Assembly: GCA_026874595.1 (NCBI GenBank) | Contig: CM049316.1 | Span: forward strand, 25,815,839 to 25,879,838 | Length of the DNA stretch: 64,000 nt | Source: Sipunculus nudus | Lineage: Eukaryota > Annelida > Sipuncula > Golfingiida > Sipunculidae | Direction: 5' to 3' | In this document: positions 47,248 to 60,361 of the stretch, piece after piece | How positions within the stretch are numbered: position 1 is the stretch's first letter | Layout: the number at the start of each line of letters is the position of its first letter | The notes under the pieces: generated by a model | The model's database searches: none | What the model was told of the DNA's origin: nothing | The model's input: the letters and a program-made list of their open reading frames with translations, nothing else | Translations under genes and position numbers: made by a program

Positions 47248-47274
47248 GAGACACAGAGAGAGGTACAGAGACAA
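47202..47274. repeat. (GA)n microsatellite
   Basis: A pure (GA)n run followed by mixed GACA and GAGA words. Confidence 0.95.
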
Positions 47275-48324
47275 AGACAATATTCAAATTTTAGTTTCAT
47301 TCTAGACTCTACAGGGGTATCATATAGATTTTCTATGGTAGCAACATTAATATTCACCGACTAGAAATAAGCATTCTTTTATGAAGGACTCCGCCATGTG
47401 GGCGGTCCTTAAGAAGGGTTGCTCCCAAAAACCTGTTCAACCCCTAATGAAACTTTCATACATGCATAAGTGAATTTGCATTCATGAATATTCCTGAAAG
47501 TCCTTCCAAGATCTGGTTCATGAACTGGATCCACACCGAAATCTTATCTATTCTTTCTTGGCCAATTCCCGAAACTGGCTCCTGGCGGAGGCAATTACTC
47601 ACAGATGATGGGAACATATTCAAATATGTGGCAGAAACATCTGCCTATGGGCCTTGTTTCAGGGGACGGGGAGATGCAGTGGGATATGTTCTTCTCACTT
47701 TTAACTGATGGACTCAAAGTACCTTATGTCCCCTCACGTTTCCGGTGGTAAAACATAATATTTTTCATTTTTGGATACCTGTCTTTCAGTTTAAATTTTC
47801 AGGATGTTATCCTAACAAATCTGCAGAATGCATCTTAATTTGATATAGCTTCAATCAACTGTCTCCTTGAATTGTCATAAAGTAAGCCTATCGTATGTTG
47901 TAAACGATAAAATAATATAAATGAAACATATATTATCACTACTGTTTTGTTGAAAACTGACGACATATTATTCTCATACAAAGAAAACTAAATGTGTGGG
48001 TTGATTCTAATATTCCGGGAAAAGGCTTTTGTTCTACTTTTCACAAGGGACAGGGAGGGAGTTTCCAGGGAATTTGAGCAGGTGTCGTTATTTTCGGTGG
48101 GGGGGGGGGGGGAATTTCTGTCTATGCCCCTCAAGATTGTCCCTAACTCACGCTATTTATTTTCTCAACAAACCATAAAGTTTTCATCGACAATGTTAGT
48201 CTCATCCGACTTCAAATTTTTGTTTCATTTTTTTATATTGGATAGGTCCATGGCCTGTTGGTGGCATTTACTATTGAATGAGGATGAAGGTATATCCGTA
48301 TGATAAGAATGATATGTTATTATT
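47275..48324. other. No gene recognised; (G)n at about 48,100-48,112
   Basis: Unassigned sequence with a 13-base G homopolymer. The open frames 47,484-47,708 and 47,992-48,303 have no recognisable domain. Confidence 0.45.
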
Positions 48325-48531
48325 TAGCCTTCTGGATTTTCAGGTTTTACATGCACGGGGTCCTGCATAATCCAGAAGTCATAACCTGTTCGTTTAGACA
48401 CGAGAGCGAATCTCTGAGGTTCAATAACGGGATTTCATCATTGTGCCATTGAGGCACCGGCGGGGTTCGAACCGAGGACCTTCAGCTCTGATGTCCAACG
48501 CCTTAACCACTGGGCTACGTCCTATCCGACT
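48325..48531 (-). mobile_element. tRNA-derived SINE (family C), antisense
   Basis: The minus strand has an almost tRNA-perfect head: TAGCCCAGTGGTTAAGGCG (A box and D arm), an anticodon-stem-like region, and GGTTCGAACCCCGCC (B box). An unrelated body extends to about 48,325, ending with CCAGAAGGCT. The attached body, rather than a lone 73-nt cloverleaf, argues for a SINE and not a functional tRNA gene. Confidence 0.75.
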
Positions 48532-48540
48532 TCCAGTTCA

Positions 48541-48832
48541 CCTTCTTTCTCTTTCGGGCCTGTTCATTCTTGTAGCATTCCTTGGCTTCCTGGGGAGCAT
48601 GCAACCCTAGTTAGTACCGCAGCTAGAGCGTTATTCGTTCTACATTTGCCCGCCGCACATAGACCAGTATCCATTCACTTCTGGTATAGAGTGGTATGTG
48701 CACCCTTGTGTTAAAGACCTCCGCTAGGAGTCTTAATGCACACGATGGTTACCGCGGGTTGCGAACCCACAACCTTGCGGTCACAGATCCAGCGCCCTAA
48801 ATATTACGCTGCCAAGGACAAGACCATGCATG
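48541..48832 (-). mobile_element. tRNA-derived SINE (family D), antisense
   Basis: The minus-strand head includes TTGTGGGTTCGCAACCCGCG (B-box region) preceded by a degenerate A box. The body contains attaagactcctagcggagg and gcatgctccccaggaagcca. It abuts family C head-to-tail in the same orientation, so the two inserted next to each other or one targeted the other. Confidence 0.7.
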
Positions 48833-48904
48833 TGCTTGAAGAGTTTTATCAGAAGAAGGCATAACACATTTTTCAACATTGATTAAATATACTGTTACAC
48901 ATAT

Positions 48905-49318
48905 AACACATTTTTTTGGTAGAGGTAACCGCCTCCATTTTTTTAATGCTTACTTAACTACATATATGTACATCTACAGAATTCCATTCCGGTTTCGGAC
49001 TACGTGACAGGGCAGTTTCACACGCTTCGTCTCATTTTATATCCTGGCGTTAACCAGGCCCGGTGACTACTGCACCTGCGGGCCCTGGGTGTGTAATCGT
49101 CCCCATTGCTGTGTCATACCACCGAGGAGCCCCCGAAAGACGCACTCGTTTGTGAGTGAAACAGGGCCGCTGGGACGGCCTCCAAATTAAACCTGCAGAG
49201 CGCTCACCCTTGGTGGGGGCCGACGGTGAAAAATCTCACCACCTTGGCTGAGATTCGAACTCACGATTTCCCGGCTTTGAGTCCTGCCCTCTACCCCTGA
49301 GCCAAAGAAGCCGGTATA
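48905..49318 (-). mobile_element. tRNA-derived SINE (family A), antisense
   Basis: The minus strand runs from ccggcttctttggctcaggg (A-box-like GGCTCAGGGGTAGAGG) through GAGTTCGAATCTC (B box) and gctctgcaggtttaatttgg to the tail ggaggcggttacctctacca. It is full length and the best-preserved family A copy in the head. Confidence 0.85.
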
Positions 49319-50700
49319 ACACAATTTTTACTCTAAATATCCTATCCTTTTACAAAATGTGGTGCAAATAGATAAATCTTAATATTGGGAATGATCGTCA
49401 AATATTACAGATTTTTTTTTAATTATAGAGAATTATAAATTTTTTCTTAAAAAAGTGTAGGAAATAATTACTTAAGCCCATCTTTCTCTAAGTATAATAT
49501 CTTAATTCCACAGATAGAAGACCGATACTAAACTTCTTTAGAAAGAAAGATGTCCTAAAGATATTATGGAGTTAACAAAAATAAATTACAAATCTCTTTT
49601 TTGTAACGCATGACATATGTATCCCATATATGTTTGCTAATAAAGGTCAACTTCGTGACGCGTGTTTTATCCGACCTCTCTTCTCCGTGTGGTCGTAAAT
49701 GCAATCCGGGAGTTCTTGCTGTAAAATGCCGATTCGTGATAAATATGACCCGGACCATTATCGGAGGATTTTACGTGCCCTAGACATGCTGACTTGTATG
49801 GCGAATATTTACGGAATTAATGTAGTCGTGCTAGAAAGGTCGCTGAACGGAGTTTCAGAAGCTGCTCTCCGTCCAGCATATTCAAGAACGTAATTTTGAC
49901 CCATCATGTGGAGTTCAGGGGTCTTTATTAACCCGTTATTCCAATAACTTACTCTCGGTACAGATGTGTGAAGACGCCCTTACAGGATCGACCGCTTAGT
50001 TAAGGGCATGTATTCCACACTGATTGTGTAAAATTACTTACTCCCCGTTCTACACAGGCTGCATATCCTTAAGGAACCGCAGTAATATATCATGGTAGAG
50101 TTTAGTTGAAGGTTCCATGTTCCGTGACCAAAGTAGCACCCAAAACGTTATTGGAACGTCGGATAATTCGGTCTGTTAAATATGCAGGTTATATAATCCC
50201 TGGCATGCAGAAAGGTTACTCTCAGATTCTTTCTTATTAAATGGTTACCTTTACCCGTGTTAAAGGGCAGCGCCGTCCTAAAGCTAATGAAGTATTCTTA
50301 AAAAATACATACTCTAAAAATACATACATGGAGCATGGACAGTCGAGTCGTAAAATGGTCTCGACCTCCGGCTTAGCTATGAGAGTGGGTTTTATTTGTC
50401 GGTTGATAGTTGCCTCTGGGTCCTCCTTTTCCGCCACACCAACAGATTACCGAAGGCCACCATCCACCATGGAGAGTGACTTGCATTAGTTATTATAACT
50501 AGTTGTACGGTCCAGGTACAATGATTATTTTGATATTTAAACCTACATAATCCCTCTGTTCTATCCTATATTCGCATTTAAACAAAAAATGTTGTGTCGT
50601 CTTGCATTTTGGTAGTGCAATTTTAATACGCACACAGTTGATTTTTATCAGTTTAGCGAAGATATCTTTGCACTGCGTTACAAATTAAAACATATATTTA
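49319..50700. other. No gene recognised
   Basis: About 1.4 kb with several 60-80 codon open frames (for example 49,699-49,893 plus strand) but no recognisable domain or splice context I can defend. Confidence 0.45.
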
Positions 50701-50704
50701 TATC

Positions 50705-50772
<68 letters not shown>

Positions 50773-50775
50773 ACA
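50705..50775. repeat. (TA)n followed by (GA)n
   Basis: tatatata at 50,705-50,721 passes into a GA tract with one interruption, ending at about 50,772. Confidence 0.95.
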
Positions 50776-50809
50776 AGAAAGGGAGAGAGTGAGAACAAAA
50801 ATACACAGA

Positions 50810-50905
50810 CGAGTCGGTTCACTCCGTATGGGAATCGAACCCATGACCTTCCGATGGCCAGTCGTATGCTCTTCCTTTGAGATCCCCAACCTCTCCGGGA
50901 AGTGA
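50810..50905 (-). mobile_element. tRNA-like sequence / short SINE, antisense
   Basis: The minus strand carries GAGAGGTTGGGGATCTCAAA, then GAAGGTCATGGGTTCGATTCC with a perfect B box (GGTTCGATTCC), and 3' flanking CATACGGAG. The D-arm part is irregular, so a working tRNA is unlikely. (GA)n tracts lie on both sides. Confidence 0.6.
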
Positions 50906-52895
50906 CGTGTGTGTGTATATTTTTTTCGGAGAGAGAGAAAGAGAGACAGTGGGAACAAGGCTTTGCAGATATTACAGAAAAAAAAGCTCGGAAAAATCAC
51001 TTTATGGGCACTCTGAGCTAAATCTTGGTACCTTACGTTTGAGCAAACACCACCCGATAAGCCCATATATTCCGTTAATAAAATTGAGATTTCCCTCTTT
51101 TTTAATTTGTAAGTCAACGTTTCATTTCATTTTTTTTCAATCAACATATTTTATTTTGGATAGACAGTAGGTGGGTTTTGTAGGCAAATGGGGTATTAAA
51201 TTGAACTAAAAAAACTGTTAATATTTCATCATTAATTTACGATAAATGCAACAACTGATAAACACTGATATTCATCTGCAAGTTACTCCCAATCAAGACT
51301 GGGGTTGAGGACAACGACCAATCACTAATAGATTCATTTGGCACGCAGATTACTTTATTTGGCTCCCTGAATGTCGCCTTTAATTTTGTAAAACAGCGCT
51401 GCGGCGCCAATAGGTCCAGTATTTCTGATTTATTGCATCATTCACTTGTCAAGGATAGGGCTTCATACTGGAAATAAACAACACGGTGAGATAAATGAAG
51501 ATTTCTATTACGTTTTACTGTCCGTAGCCATCCCTGTCGCTCAAAAAAAGTCACTCCACCACATAGAAATGTACATTCATTTGTATATTAAGTAGATTCA
51601 CTAATCGATGTTTTTATTCCAGTTACTAGTAATCTGCATTCTAAGAAAAACAAGTCTTCGCAATGTGTATGTGTGTGTGTGTGGGGGGGGGGGGGGGTCG
51701 CTATTGTAGGATGCTCCCAAAAGCGTGTTTGCATTCAATTCTTCAACCCATGTTTACAGGTTCATTTGTGCATAAGTGACTCTACATTTGAAATATTCTT
51801 TGATTACGTTCATGTGCTGGATTCACACCAAAATCTAATCGATTCTTTATTCACACATTCCTAATAACCCCTTAACATTCCATGATATTTCGATCATGAT
51901 TATGTGAGATATGTTGTGAACAAACACACAAACACACACACGAACGGGGAAGGGTGCATTCCCTCCTGTCGGAAGAAAAAAATGAAGTTTGAAATTGACT
52001 AACAGATTAAAGATACGAAGTAGAGTTAAATAGGCCTAATCCGATATTTGGCGTGTATTAAATGGAGATAATCACTTGAATCTACCATATAAAAAACGAT
52101 CCCACGGTCGCACAAGCAACCCGTTTTGTTTACAACCACGTGTTTGAACACATGCGAGGGCCCGCCTACATGACCGTCTATCGTACCAGCAAGGCCATCT
52201 AGCGGCAGAGCAAGCGAACTAGATGCTTGAAAATGACAAAAGATCGTGTTGCTTCACATGTTGTAACTAAAAACAGCTATTGACAATCAAACACCATGGA
52301 TCACATTTTTCAGCTTGTAAACATTGGCACATACAAGTTTGTTTACCAACAACTTTTATATAAACAAGCTCATATGTGTCCGTCATTGGGGCGTTATATA
52401 CATGTATAAGAATTTTTTTCTCAGGAGGATTTCACTACAGTTCATTAATGTGTATCTGAAATAAGGCACAAGTCAAATAAATTCTACAGCTATAACATGT
52501 GAATAGCTGGCTTTAAGTTTGATTTACCAGAGGCCAGGACATAGCTAAATGACAAAGGCGTTGGATTTCGAAAAAGATCGTCCCTGGTTTTATCTCAATT
52601 AGTGCCTCACTGGCAGATAATTGAAATTTTGATAGAACCGCAGAGATTCGTTTCAAAGGCTTAACGACACGTTAAGAAATCCGGATTATTTGTGTCCCAT
52701 GCATGACTGATCCTTGATCCAGAAGGCTAAGAAATGATCATATCATTCTTCTCATCATTACCGTCATCATAATCTAACAGATAGTGCCACGCACAAACCA
52801 CAGACCTATCCTTTAGATAAAAGTTCGATTGACCTTTAAAGCCTATACATAAAATGTATAAGCCACGTCTTAAAATTAAGTGTTTAAATAAATGT
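50906..52895. other. No gene recognised; (G)n at 51,682-51,697
   Basis: Unassigned sequence with (GT)n plus a G homopolymer at 51,668-51,697 and a CACA-rich stretch near 51,921. Confidence 0.5.
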
Positions 52896-52904
52896 ATGGG
52901 GTCC

Positions 52905-53012
52905 TTAAATCATGAAGTATTCAAATAGACGTATATGGTCACACAATCATGAGGTATTCAAATTGGCGTATGAGGTCATAAGATTATGAAGTATTCAAAT
53001 AAGCATATGACG
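52905..53012. repeat. Short tandem repeat, three imperfect units of about 40 bp
   Basis: Each unit holds atcatgaagtattcaaat, then a variable agacgtat/tggcgtat/aagcatat and a ggtcac/ggtcat/cgtcat end. Units differ by several bases. Confidence 0.75.
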
Positions 53013-54885
53013 TCATCAATAAAGGTCAATGGAAAACTAACACGATGAACGAAATGTTTCAATAGGTCGGCAAAAACGCTTTAAGACTACGTTTTCATCG
53101 TTTATTTGATGGTTCAGACGGAATAAAAACCAAAAGCAAATTGCAAATTCAAGTTCAGTTTCTTGTGTAAATCCATTAACGACCTTTCCATATGGTTACA
53201 AATATATTACACAAATACACCTTATACAAATGAGATTAATATTTTCATTTTTCAGTTATAATCTTATCTTCAAGTTTCCATTAATGTTTGACCATGTCCA
53301 AAAATGATTAGCGGTGTACCTCTAATTCCGATATACGACTTGCGATATCCGGATTTTCGGGTGTAGGCAAAATGGTAGCCCCATGAGTGGCTTCGATATG
53401 TTTGCCAGGTTAGGGTTTGATAAGTGCACGAAAATACGTCCGAAAGATATTCTGAGGACAGTCTCAAGCTTGGAATTAATCTGCACAGAGAGTTTGGTGG
53501 CCTTTAGAACCGTAACTTTAAAGTACACTCCGCACACTCATCCGGAAATTGAATACACGTATATCATACTCACTCTGGTGATAACAGTTTCGCTTAGACA
53601 AAAAAGAGAAGCAAAATTGCTCATATTTTATTCAGTATTTGGTTACATGTCAATGACTTGTAGCCCACACTGTGCATTAATTAATAATTTTAACCATAAG
53701 AAAATTAAAGTGTTATTTTTTTTATGTGAAACGAGTCTTTGAACAAGCATTTTTATCAGGACACATCCATAGCATGTTGCCTGGACCGTGTATTGGATTT
53801 TGATAAAGTAGATTTGAATATGTGAAGAGAGTCCTGTGGTTTTATGTATATTTAAAAAAATTAAACTTTGCCGTTAATATACGTAAGTTTGTGTTTAAAC
53901 TTTTAAACAATATCAATTGACCAGGGATACACCGATTTTGAGGTTCCTATTTAAACAGATCGTTCAGCTGAAGGTGCAGAATAGGATGTCTGCAATAGAT
54001 CCGATTGACTGAGACTCCAAACTAACAAGGGGACCAAGGGGCTTATTTACATTGGGACCCCCCCCCCCCCCGGGCCATCTTTTTTAGGACCATTCAAATT
54101 CTGGAAAAAGTAGAATAATATACGCTTAGACCGGGGAAAGGCAGCGCCGGAGTTTGCGTCTGGTACCATTTTCTCATCTACAATTCTGCAAGCAAGAAGC
54201 ACCCTCGGCGATTATCCACCTGTTCCAAAGTATTGAGCCTGGCTGTACCCGCCCCCGGATACTATATCAGACTAGAGCGTGTGAGACCCGTGTCATATGG
54301 TGCATTCAAACCGGACTGGAGCCAGGTATTCAGGTTACACAGGTTCGTGTAATCCACAATATTGCTGTGAGTGAGACTAGTGTTTGTTCTCTCCTCCAGC
54401 TCAGTATGGGTTAATGGACCTCGAAACGTTTGTGTGATCTTGTATGTTTCGACAATCCCAATACTATATTCTCTACACGCAGGAGGGGAACGCTTGATTA
54501 CAGGGCGCGGGCAGGCTTTAAAGACGGGGGGTTCCAGCCCTGTGGTCAGTATATAAATGCATTTTATATAATACCCATTTTAGTTATATTATTTTGAATA
54601 GTGAACTCCCAAGCACTGAAAATGCCCAATGAAAATTGGGCAATGCATATAAACAAGAATGACATAAAGAAAATTAGAAAAGTAGCATCCGGGGAAAGAG
54701 AATTCTAATATAATTTCAGAATTTGGGCGTGGTCCAAAACTAACGTTACTCAACTCTCAACTTTGCCGATACACGTACGTCACCCCTAGCACCGAACCCT
54801 CTCCGCAGACAGATTCTGCCCTAGACGGTGTCTCGGAGTACATTCGTGTGTAAAAGCCATCTTTGTCGGTCCGTGATAGGTTTAT
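53013..54885. other. No gene recognised; (C)n at about 54,058-54,070
   Basis: Unassigned sequence. The open frame 53,383-53,742 (119 codons) has no domain I can recognise. One C homopolymer is present. Confidence 0.45.
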
Positions 54886-55005
54886 TTCTCCCAATTTCGT
54901 GGAGCCCCTGCAAGTAGCTGCGTACGCACTAAAACTCGGATGTCACAGGTCACATGTCGGAATTATGAATATACCGCGAGTTAAGAATAATTAGGAAAGG
55001 ATTCA
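54886..55005 (+). repeat. Dispersed repeat fragment (ACTAAAACCCGGATGTC family)
   Basis: gcactaaaactcggatgtca followed by caggtcacatgtcggaatta matches the order of motifs in 17,128-17,230 and 58,600-58,690. Confidence 0.6.
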
Positions 55006-58000
55006 AACAAATTACATGTTTGTTATTTGTAACTGCAGTATTACTTACAGTAAGGCCCTAATCGCTCAGTCCAGAACGTGCTCTGTGAAAAAAAAATAAT
55101 AAATAAATAAAAAAATTAAAAAAATAAATAAATATAATGGCTGTGATTTACAGTCTTTGGCAATTTATGTAAGCATAAACTATAACCCTCAGCCTGTCTT
55201 AAAAGATGTCAAATCTTCCAAATTAAAGTCCGCCTATAATGTTTCAGACATTTTTTTTCATAAATCTCAGCTAAATGCATTGGCCAAACTATAGTTGTAG
55301 TAATGGATATTATTATGAAACTATAAAATATAATAATGCACAGAGAATGAATCTGTAATGTTCTTTTACCCTAGAAGATTAGTAAACGTAGAGGCGGTGA
55401 AATGATTTTCCCAGCACATCTCCTCACATCACTAGTCCAATCTGTAACCGTTACCTCTATTCACTAAATGACACTTGTAATTTTTTTACAGTAATACACC
55501 AGAATGATATCGAAGTGACAACTTAACGGTATACGTCTAACACAAATTGCCTTTGCAGAAAGTCTCATGTTTTGGAGGAAAGCCATTCGGAGCTTCACGT
55601 AAAAACGGTGGTGTTGACTCTTTTTGGGGTTGGAAATTCTGTCTTAACAACTTAACAAGGTCTTGAAGAAGAGTAAATTACCATGAATCCGTTTGGTTAC
55701 CACCTCTGACCAATACAGGTTGCCAGAACTAATATTCCCGTAAGAGATAACTAGTCAGATAAAAATTAGGGTTTCTTTGTCACCATAAATGTAACACATT
55801 TGGCACCATAAAAGTGTCAAAAGTTAAAAATAGATGGCATAATTGTTCACTTACAAAGTCTAATCATGCATTTTATTTTCCTTCCAAAGAAACAATATTG
55901 ATTTTCTCCGAGCTTTACGGCAAAAGAAAAATTAGTAATATTTTATGAACGTTAACTGGTTAGGAAATTAATCGGGTGTGTTTGTGGGAACATTAATTTA
56001 ATCTTTAAAAATTAAGATGTGCATATAAATAGAGCTTTCTTAAAATTTGATAAAACAGCTAGGTTTTAATCAAAAGTTTAACGTAACTGTATCATAAGAA
56101 AATATACGATTGCCGAAGATGAGAGACTTAAGTTGGTAGTTAACACCTGCAAAGATTTAATCATTGATTGAGTGGGAAGTAAAAAGAGAAAGAATGTTCA
56201 TGTATTAATCTGGTAATTTATAGTAATGAACCAACGATACCCTGGTGGAAAGTATGTAGCTGAAATAAAATGCCCTGTTCTCCACCTTGGCTTGTTAGCT
56301 AGGCCACTTTGGTGATGTAATTACGTTGTACACAGAGAGTACGGGCTCTAGACATTCGAAACTGTCTAAAATTCCCTCCCCTCTGAAGATTTAATGTTTT
56401 CTGATTATTCAGCGAGCCGCTCTGGCGTCTATTTCACCAAAAATGAACTCATCCATTGTATCAATCAAATGGTTCGCGTACACTCGTTTTACGCGGACGT
56501 CTGATGCGATGTTTCGATCAAGCGTTTAACATTACCGGGAAGGCATAGCACATCTAAACAATTAAATATAGCCATATCAGCATGTCCAGTTTCTGGTACA
56601 GGTGTTTTTGTTCAGACGGCACGTGTTTTGCTTGTATTTTTGTTCGTTGGATTTATTTTGTTTGTTGGATTTAGGTTGTTATTTAGTCGCGATGTCAGCC
56701 GGAACACTTGCAGTCTTGTTCACTTTTTTTTCATGAAACAGACGAGAGGTTTACTGTATGGTTTGTGAAAGGGTAGCAGCCACAGACTTAGTAGTATGAA
56801 GTTGGATGTGTAATGCTTATAGGGACTAGTATACTGATTAACCAATCCTATTTTCAATCTTTACAAAAGTCCTCTGCCAAATGCACATGTTACTTTTATC
56901 TCATATACATATTAAAGGCTATCTACTTCCGTAGTAATATGCGCTGTTGCATCTCTAAATAACAATAAAATTACCATGTTAAGAGCAGGTTAGTTAACGG
57001 GTAACCTTCAAAATAAGAATAAAAACCAGCGCTGGAAAAAAAGTCCAAACTATATGGACCATTATGGAAGGTCTATCTTAAATGTCTTTTCACAAAAATA
57101 ATAATTTAAAAAAATACTTTAATCCTGCTATGTCTTTAATTTGGACAGCACTGAAAGAACAGCTGGACCGCTCCCAATAAAATTGGGCACCAGCCCTTGG
57201 GGATTAAACAGTCTTCTTTACTTCCGCTTTGCTGCAGAAATGCCGGAAGGTATCACGGATTACCAGAACACTTGGGGAACATTCGCGCAGCCCTCCTGTA
57301 CTACAAAAGCTCCTTATTAATCTAAATAATATTATCGGGAGACATTACGCACCACGCGTTGACTTAAACCCCGCATTCAACCCAGGCTATCACTTCTGAG
57401 ACCTCCCTGGTATTGTATATGCCTCTTTGAAGCAGAGTCTATTTACTTTAATAGTTGGTCTCAATCCTTTCCCTGAAGAAAAAAATAGAATTGGTCAATC
57501 GGTAACTGAATAAACCGGGTAGTTTTCTTCGGCAATTGTTTAGTCATGCTCAAAGGGAGAGAATTTGCAATTCTTTGCCCTGTGACGTGAAAGATATCTT
57601 TCGGTTGACACTTCTTTTGTTAGAATTTAGGAGCAAGCTCTCCCCTGGGTATACAAATATTGTTTTTTGTGGTCTTTGTTTGATCTTTCCCATTCAGTGC
57701 TCGGAAGCCTTATTGCCCAGCTCAACATTACCGTTGTGGTCTTTGATTAGCTTCTCAATTGAAAACGTCAATGAAGCAACGCAGCTTTATAAATTATACA
57801 GTATGAGGGTTGTTTTAAATAAAGCTGACTACCTTATTTAATTAATGTGCTTGTTTATTCATAATTGTGTCTATGCATGGACGGAATATTTAGTGGGTAA
57901 AAGTCAGCGGTTGGCAAAACATTACCAGAGACACTGATCTTATCTGGCAAATCCACCACTTACCAATCGTGATATATCCTATTCCTTTCCTCGACGTTTA

Positions 58001-58384
58001 AAATGAATATGATCAAACGCATTATATATTATAACAGAAAAATGTATGAGATATCGACCCCTATTGAGAACAAATGTATATTCTCCATGTAAATCTAACA
58101 TAACAAAATGATATATCGGGAATCAATGTCCCCTTCTTATGTTAAAATATTATTTAAATTCCCAGAGAAAGTACAGTTTCAAACAGAATTTGTAGAACAT
58201 AGGAGTAATGGACATCACCGTTGTCATCTTTCTTGGGTTAAACAAATAAAACATGAACGACGTTCGAAGCAACCAAGGCTTCATCATTAGATATATATTA
58301 GGAGGGTCATTAGTAAAAATAATTCAAAGATTTAACTAAAAACTGGTATAAGCAAAACATATATTCATATATTAATGAAAAATC
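55006..58384. other. No gene recognised
   Basis: About 3.4 kb of mixed AT-rich sequence, with an A-rich simple stretch at about 55,088-55,137. The 101-codon frame at 57,536-57,841 has no known domain. No RNA genes or arrays noticed. Confidence 0.45.
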
Positions 58385-58585
58385 CTATAGAGAAAAAATG
58401 ATACTGCTGTCGATTAGAAGAAGCTTCTCTTTTTTGGGAGTATCGAGATTAGGGGTCTGCAGGTACTTGAGCGTGTTTTTGTAACCGTTACCACCAAACA
58501 CCTTCAGCATATAGATTCTCTCATGAACTCTGTCCTGGTAGTGCTTACGTGTTGCACCCTCTTTGAAGCCTGACAGGCTAATTTC
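58385..58585 (-). other. Possible short coding exon, unrecognised
   Basis: A minus-strand frame closes at a TAG (58,385-58,387) and opens back to a TGA near 58,588. It reads GFKEGATRKHYQDRVHERIY, then MLKVFGGNGYKNTLKYLQTP and NLDTPKKEKLLL. Composition is protein-like, rich in charged residues and without low-complexity sequence. A CAG that could be a splice acceptor precedes GGCTTC at its start. I do not recognise the family. It could be a last exon, or chance. Confidence 0.25.
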
Positions 58586-58599
58586 TCAGAGTTTTGCTA

Positions 58600-58695
58600 T
58601 ACCGCTCATTGGAGCGGCCATTCTGGGTACACACTAAAACCTGGATGTCACAGATCGCATTCCAAAATGAAGGACATGTTAATTCTCAAAACGTT
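58600..58695 (+). repeat. Dispersed repeat fragment (ACTAAAACCCGGATGTC family)
   Basis: ctcattggagcggccattct, then cactaaaacctggatgtcac and agatcgcattcc, the third member of the family seen at 17,128 and 54,886. Confidence 0.6.
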
Positions 58696-58699
58696 TTTA

Positions 58700-60316
58700 T
58701 TTTGAAAACAGTAATTATAGACTATCACAGGTGTTATCGCTTGATGTTTACCTGAAATTATGTATTTTTACAGGTCCATACTGCACCATGCATGGATTTG
58801 AAACTGAAAAGATCCAAATGTCCTGGACTGTTTGTCAGCTTCTGTTTCCAGCACATTAGATTCCCAAATCCTATATCACAGGTTCGAAACCTAAGTACCT
58901 GAATGTATCTCACATACGAAAAAAATTGTAGTTAATTGTGTCACGCCACGCACGTAGTGGACATATATTTCCCTGGAACTTTCACGCAAGTCCAGAAAAA
59001 AAAAACATTCAACGTCTAGGGTACAACTAAACAGGTTGATTCTTATCACGTCCCAGAATTGGCCTTCATCGCCGTAGACTGGCTCCAATCTTACAATACA
59101 ATTCTTCAACAGTTCGGTGGTTTTTGACCATCGTTATCTGGTTCTAACTTAACAAACACAAGTCCACGAAGATTCAGAAGCCCTCCTCGGCCTATTAAAC
59201 ACTATCTACAAGGACCAAAAAATCGTCCCAACGCGGGACTTGAAATAACACATCGCTGGTGCGAATCTACATCTCACAACACTTGCCTTGTTGCAAAGAC
59301 ACTCTTAGACTTACTGACTCCCCGGCTGGACTGGGGAGCCAGCTTTTATATCAGGATTAAAACGAAAGTTCTCGTAACAAGTGTTCTACGTGGAAATTAC
59401 TAGCTAAGCCTCCCAGAAGCTTCTAGACCTTCACCATCTTCTGTCAGCTAATCATAACAACGGTAGTTTAGTAAGTTCCGCTACTTGATACATAATCAAA
59501 CCAATCTACTAACCAACACGACTCATGATTAACACATCATTATTAAATATTATTAACTTCGTATCCTGACTATATCTTATTATCCTATGTGGCTTTCATT
59601 TGAAATAACCTGACCATGTAAATACAGTTATGTCATGTTGTAATACATTGTTCTGGAATAGACATTAGAGGAGCCAAGGTTTCAAATAGAGCGGACTATT
59701 GCGCCCATGTTGCCAAAAAAGGCATATTACCAAAGCTGGTTTGTTGCATATATGTGCGGAAGTTTAAAGTTTTCTATAGATATAAATTGTTTTGAAAGAC
59801 CTCAGTGATACTTCATATTGTATACAAAAAAGTTTTACAAGGATGAGTTACCAAACCAGCCAATATCGATGACTGCCTGCAGTCTACTGACCTTTACTCA
59901 TAATTTTTAATGAGTAAATGACTTAACTTATCCATCACTCATATCAAGACTATATGCACCATATAATTGGCTCTGACACGAGTTTGCTAACATTCTGTGA
60001 TATTTCTCAGATAGCGTTATATAGTTTGTCACATTTTCATTTATTATTTATTCAGAATGTTTATATTGTACAGATAAGCTCTGTATACAAACTGAAATGG
60101 TTCACCGTTGTATCCGATGATCTTAGCACCTGGGCCTTCGACTGTGTTATTCCTCTAGGCCTCATTTTATGTATATGGGGAGTGCTTCATTACAAATTTG
60201 AGCATTTCTATATGGATACATACATTGGATTTAACATCTGTTAATAAACCTGTTTTTTTTAATGTTATACGAAGTTGTAATATCTCAAATATATTATGAT
60301 CCACAGACATGCTATA

Positions 60317-60361
<45 letters not shown>

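Noticed and set aside
48456-48531. Functional tRNA gene on the minus strand
   Set aside because: The A and B boxes are good, but the sequence continues into a SINE body and lies in a SINE cluster.
49699-49893. 64-codon plus-strand frame with protein-like composition
   Set aside because: No recognisable family, start context or splice signals; left as unassigned.
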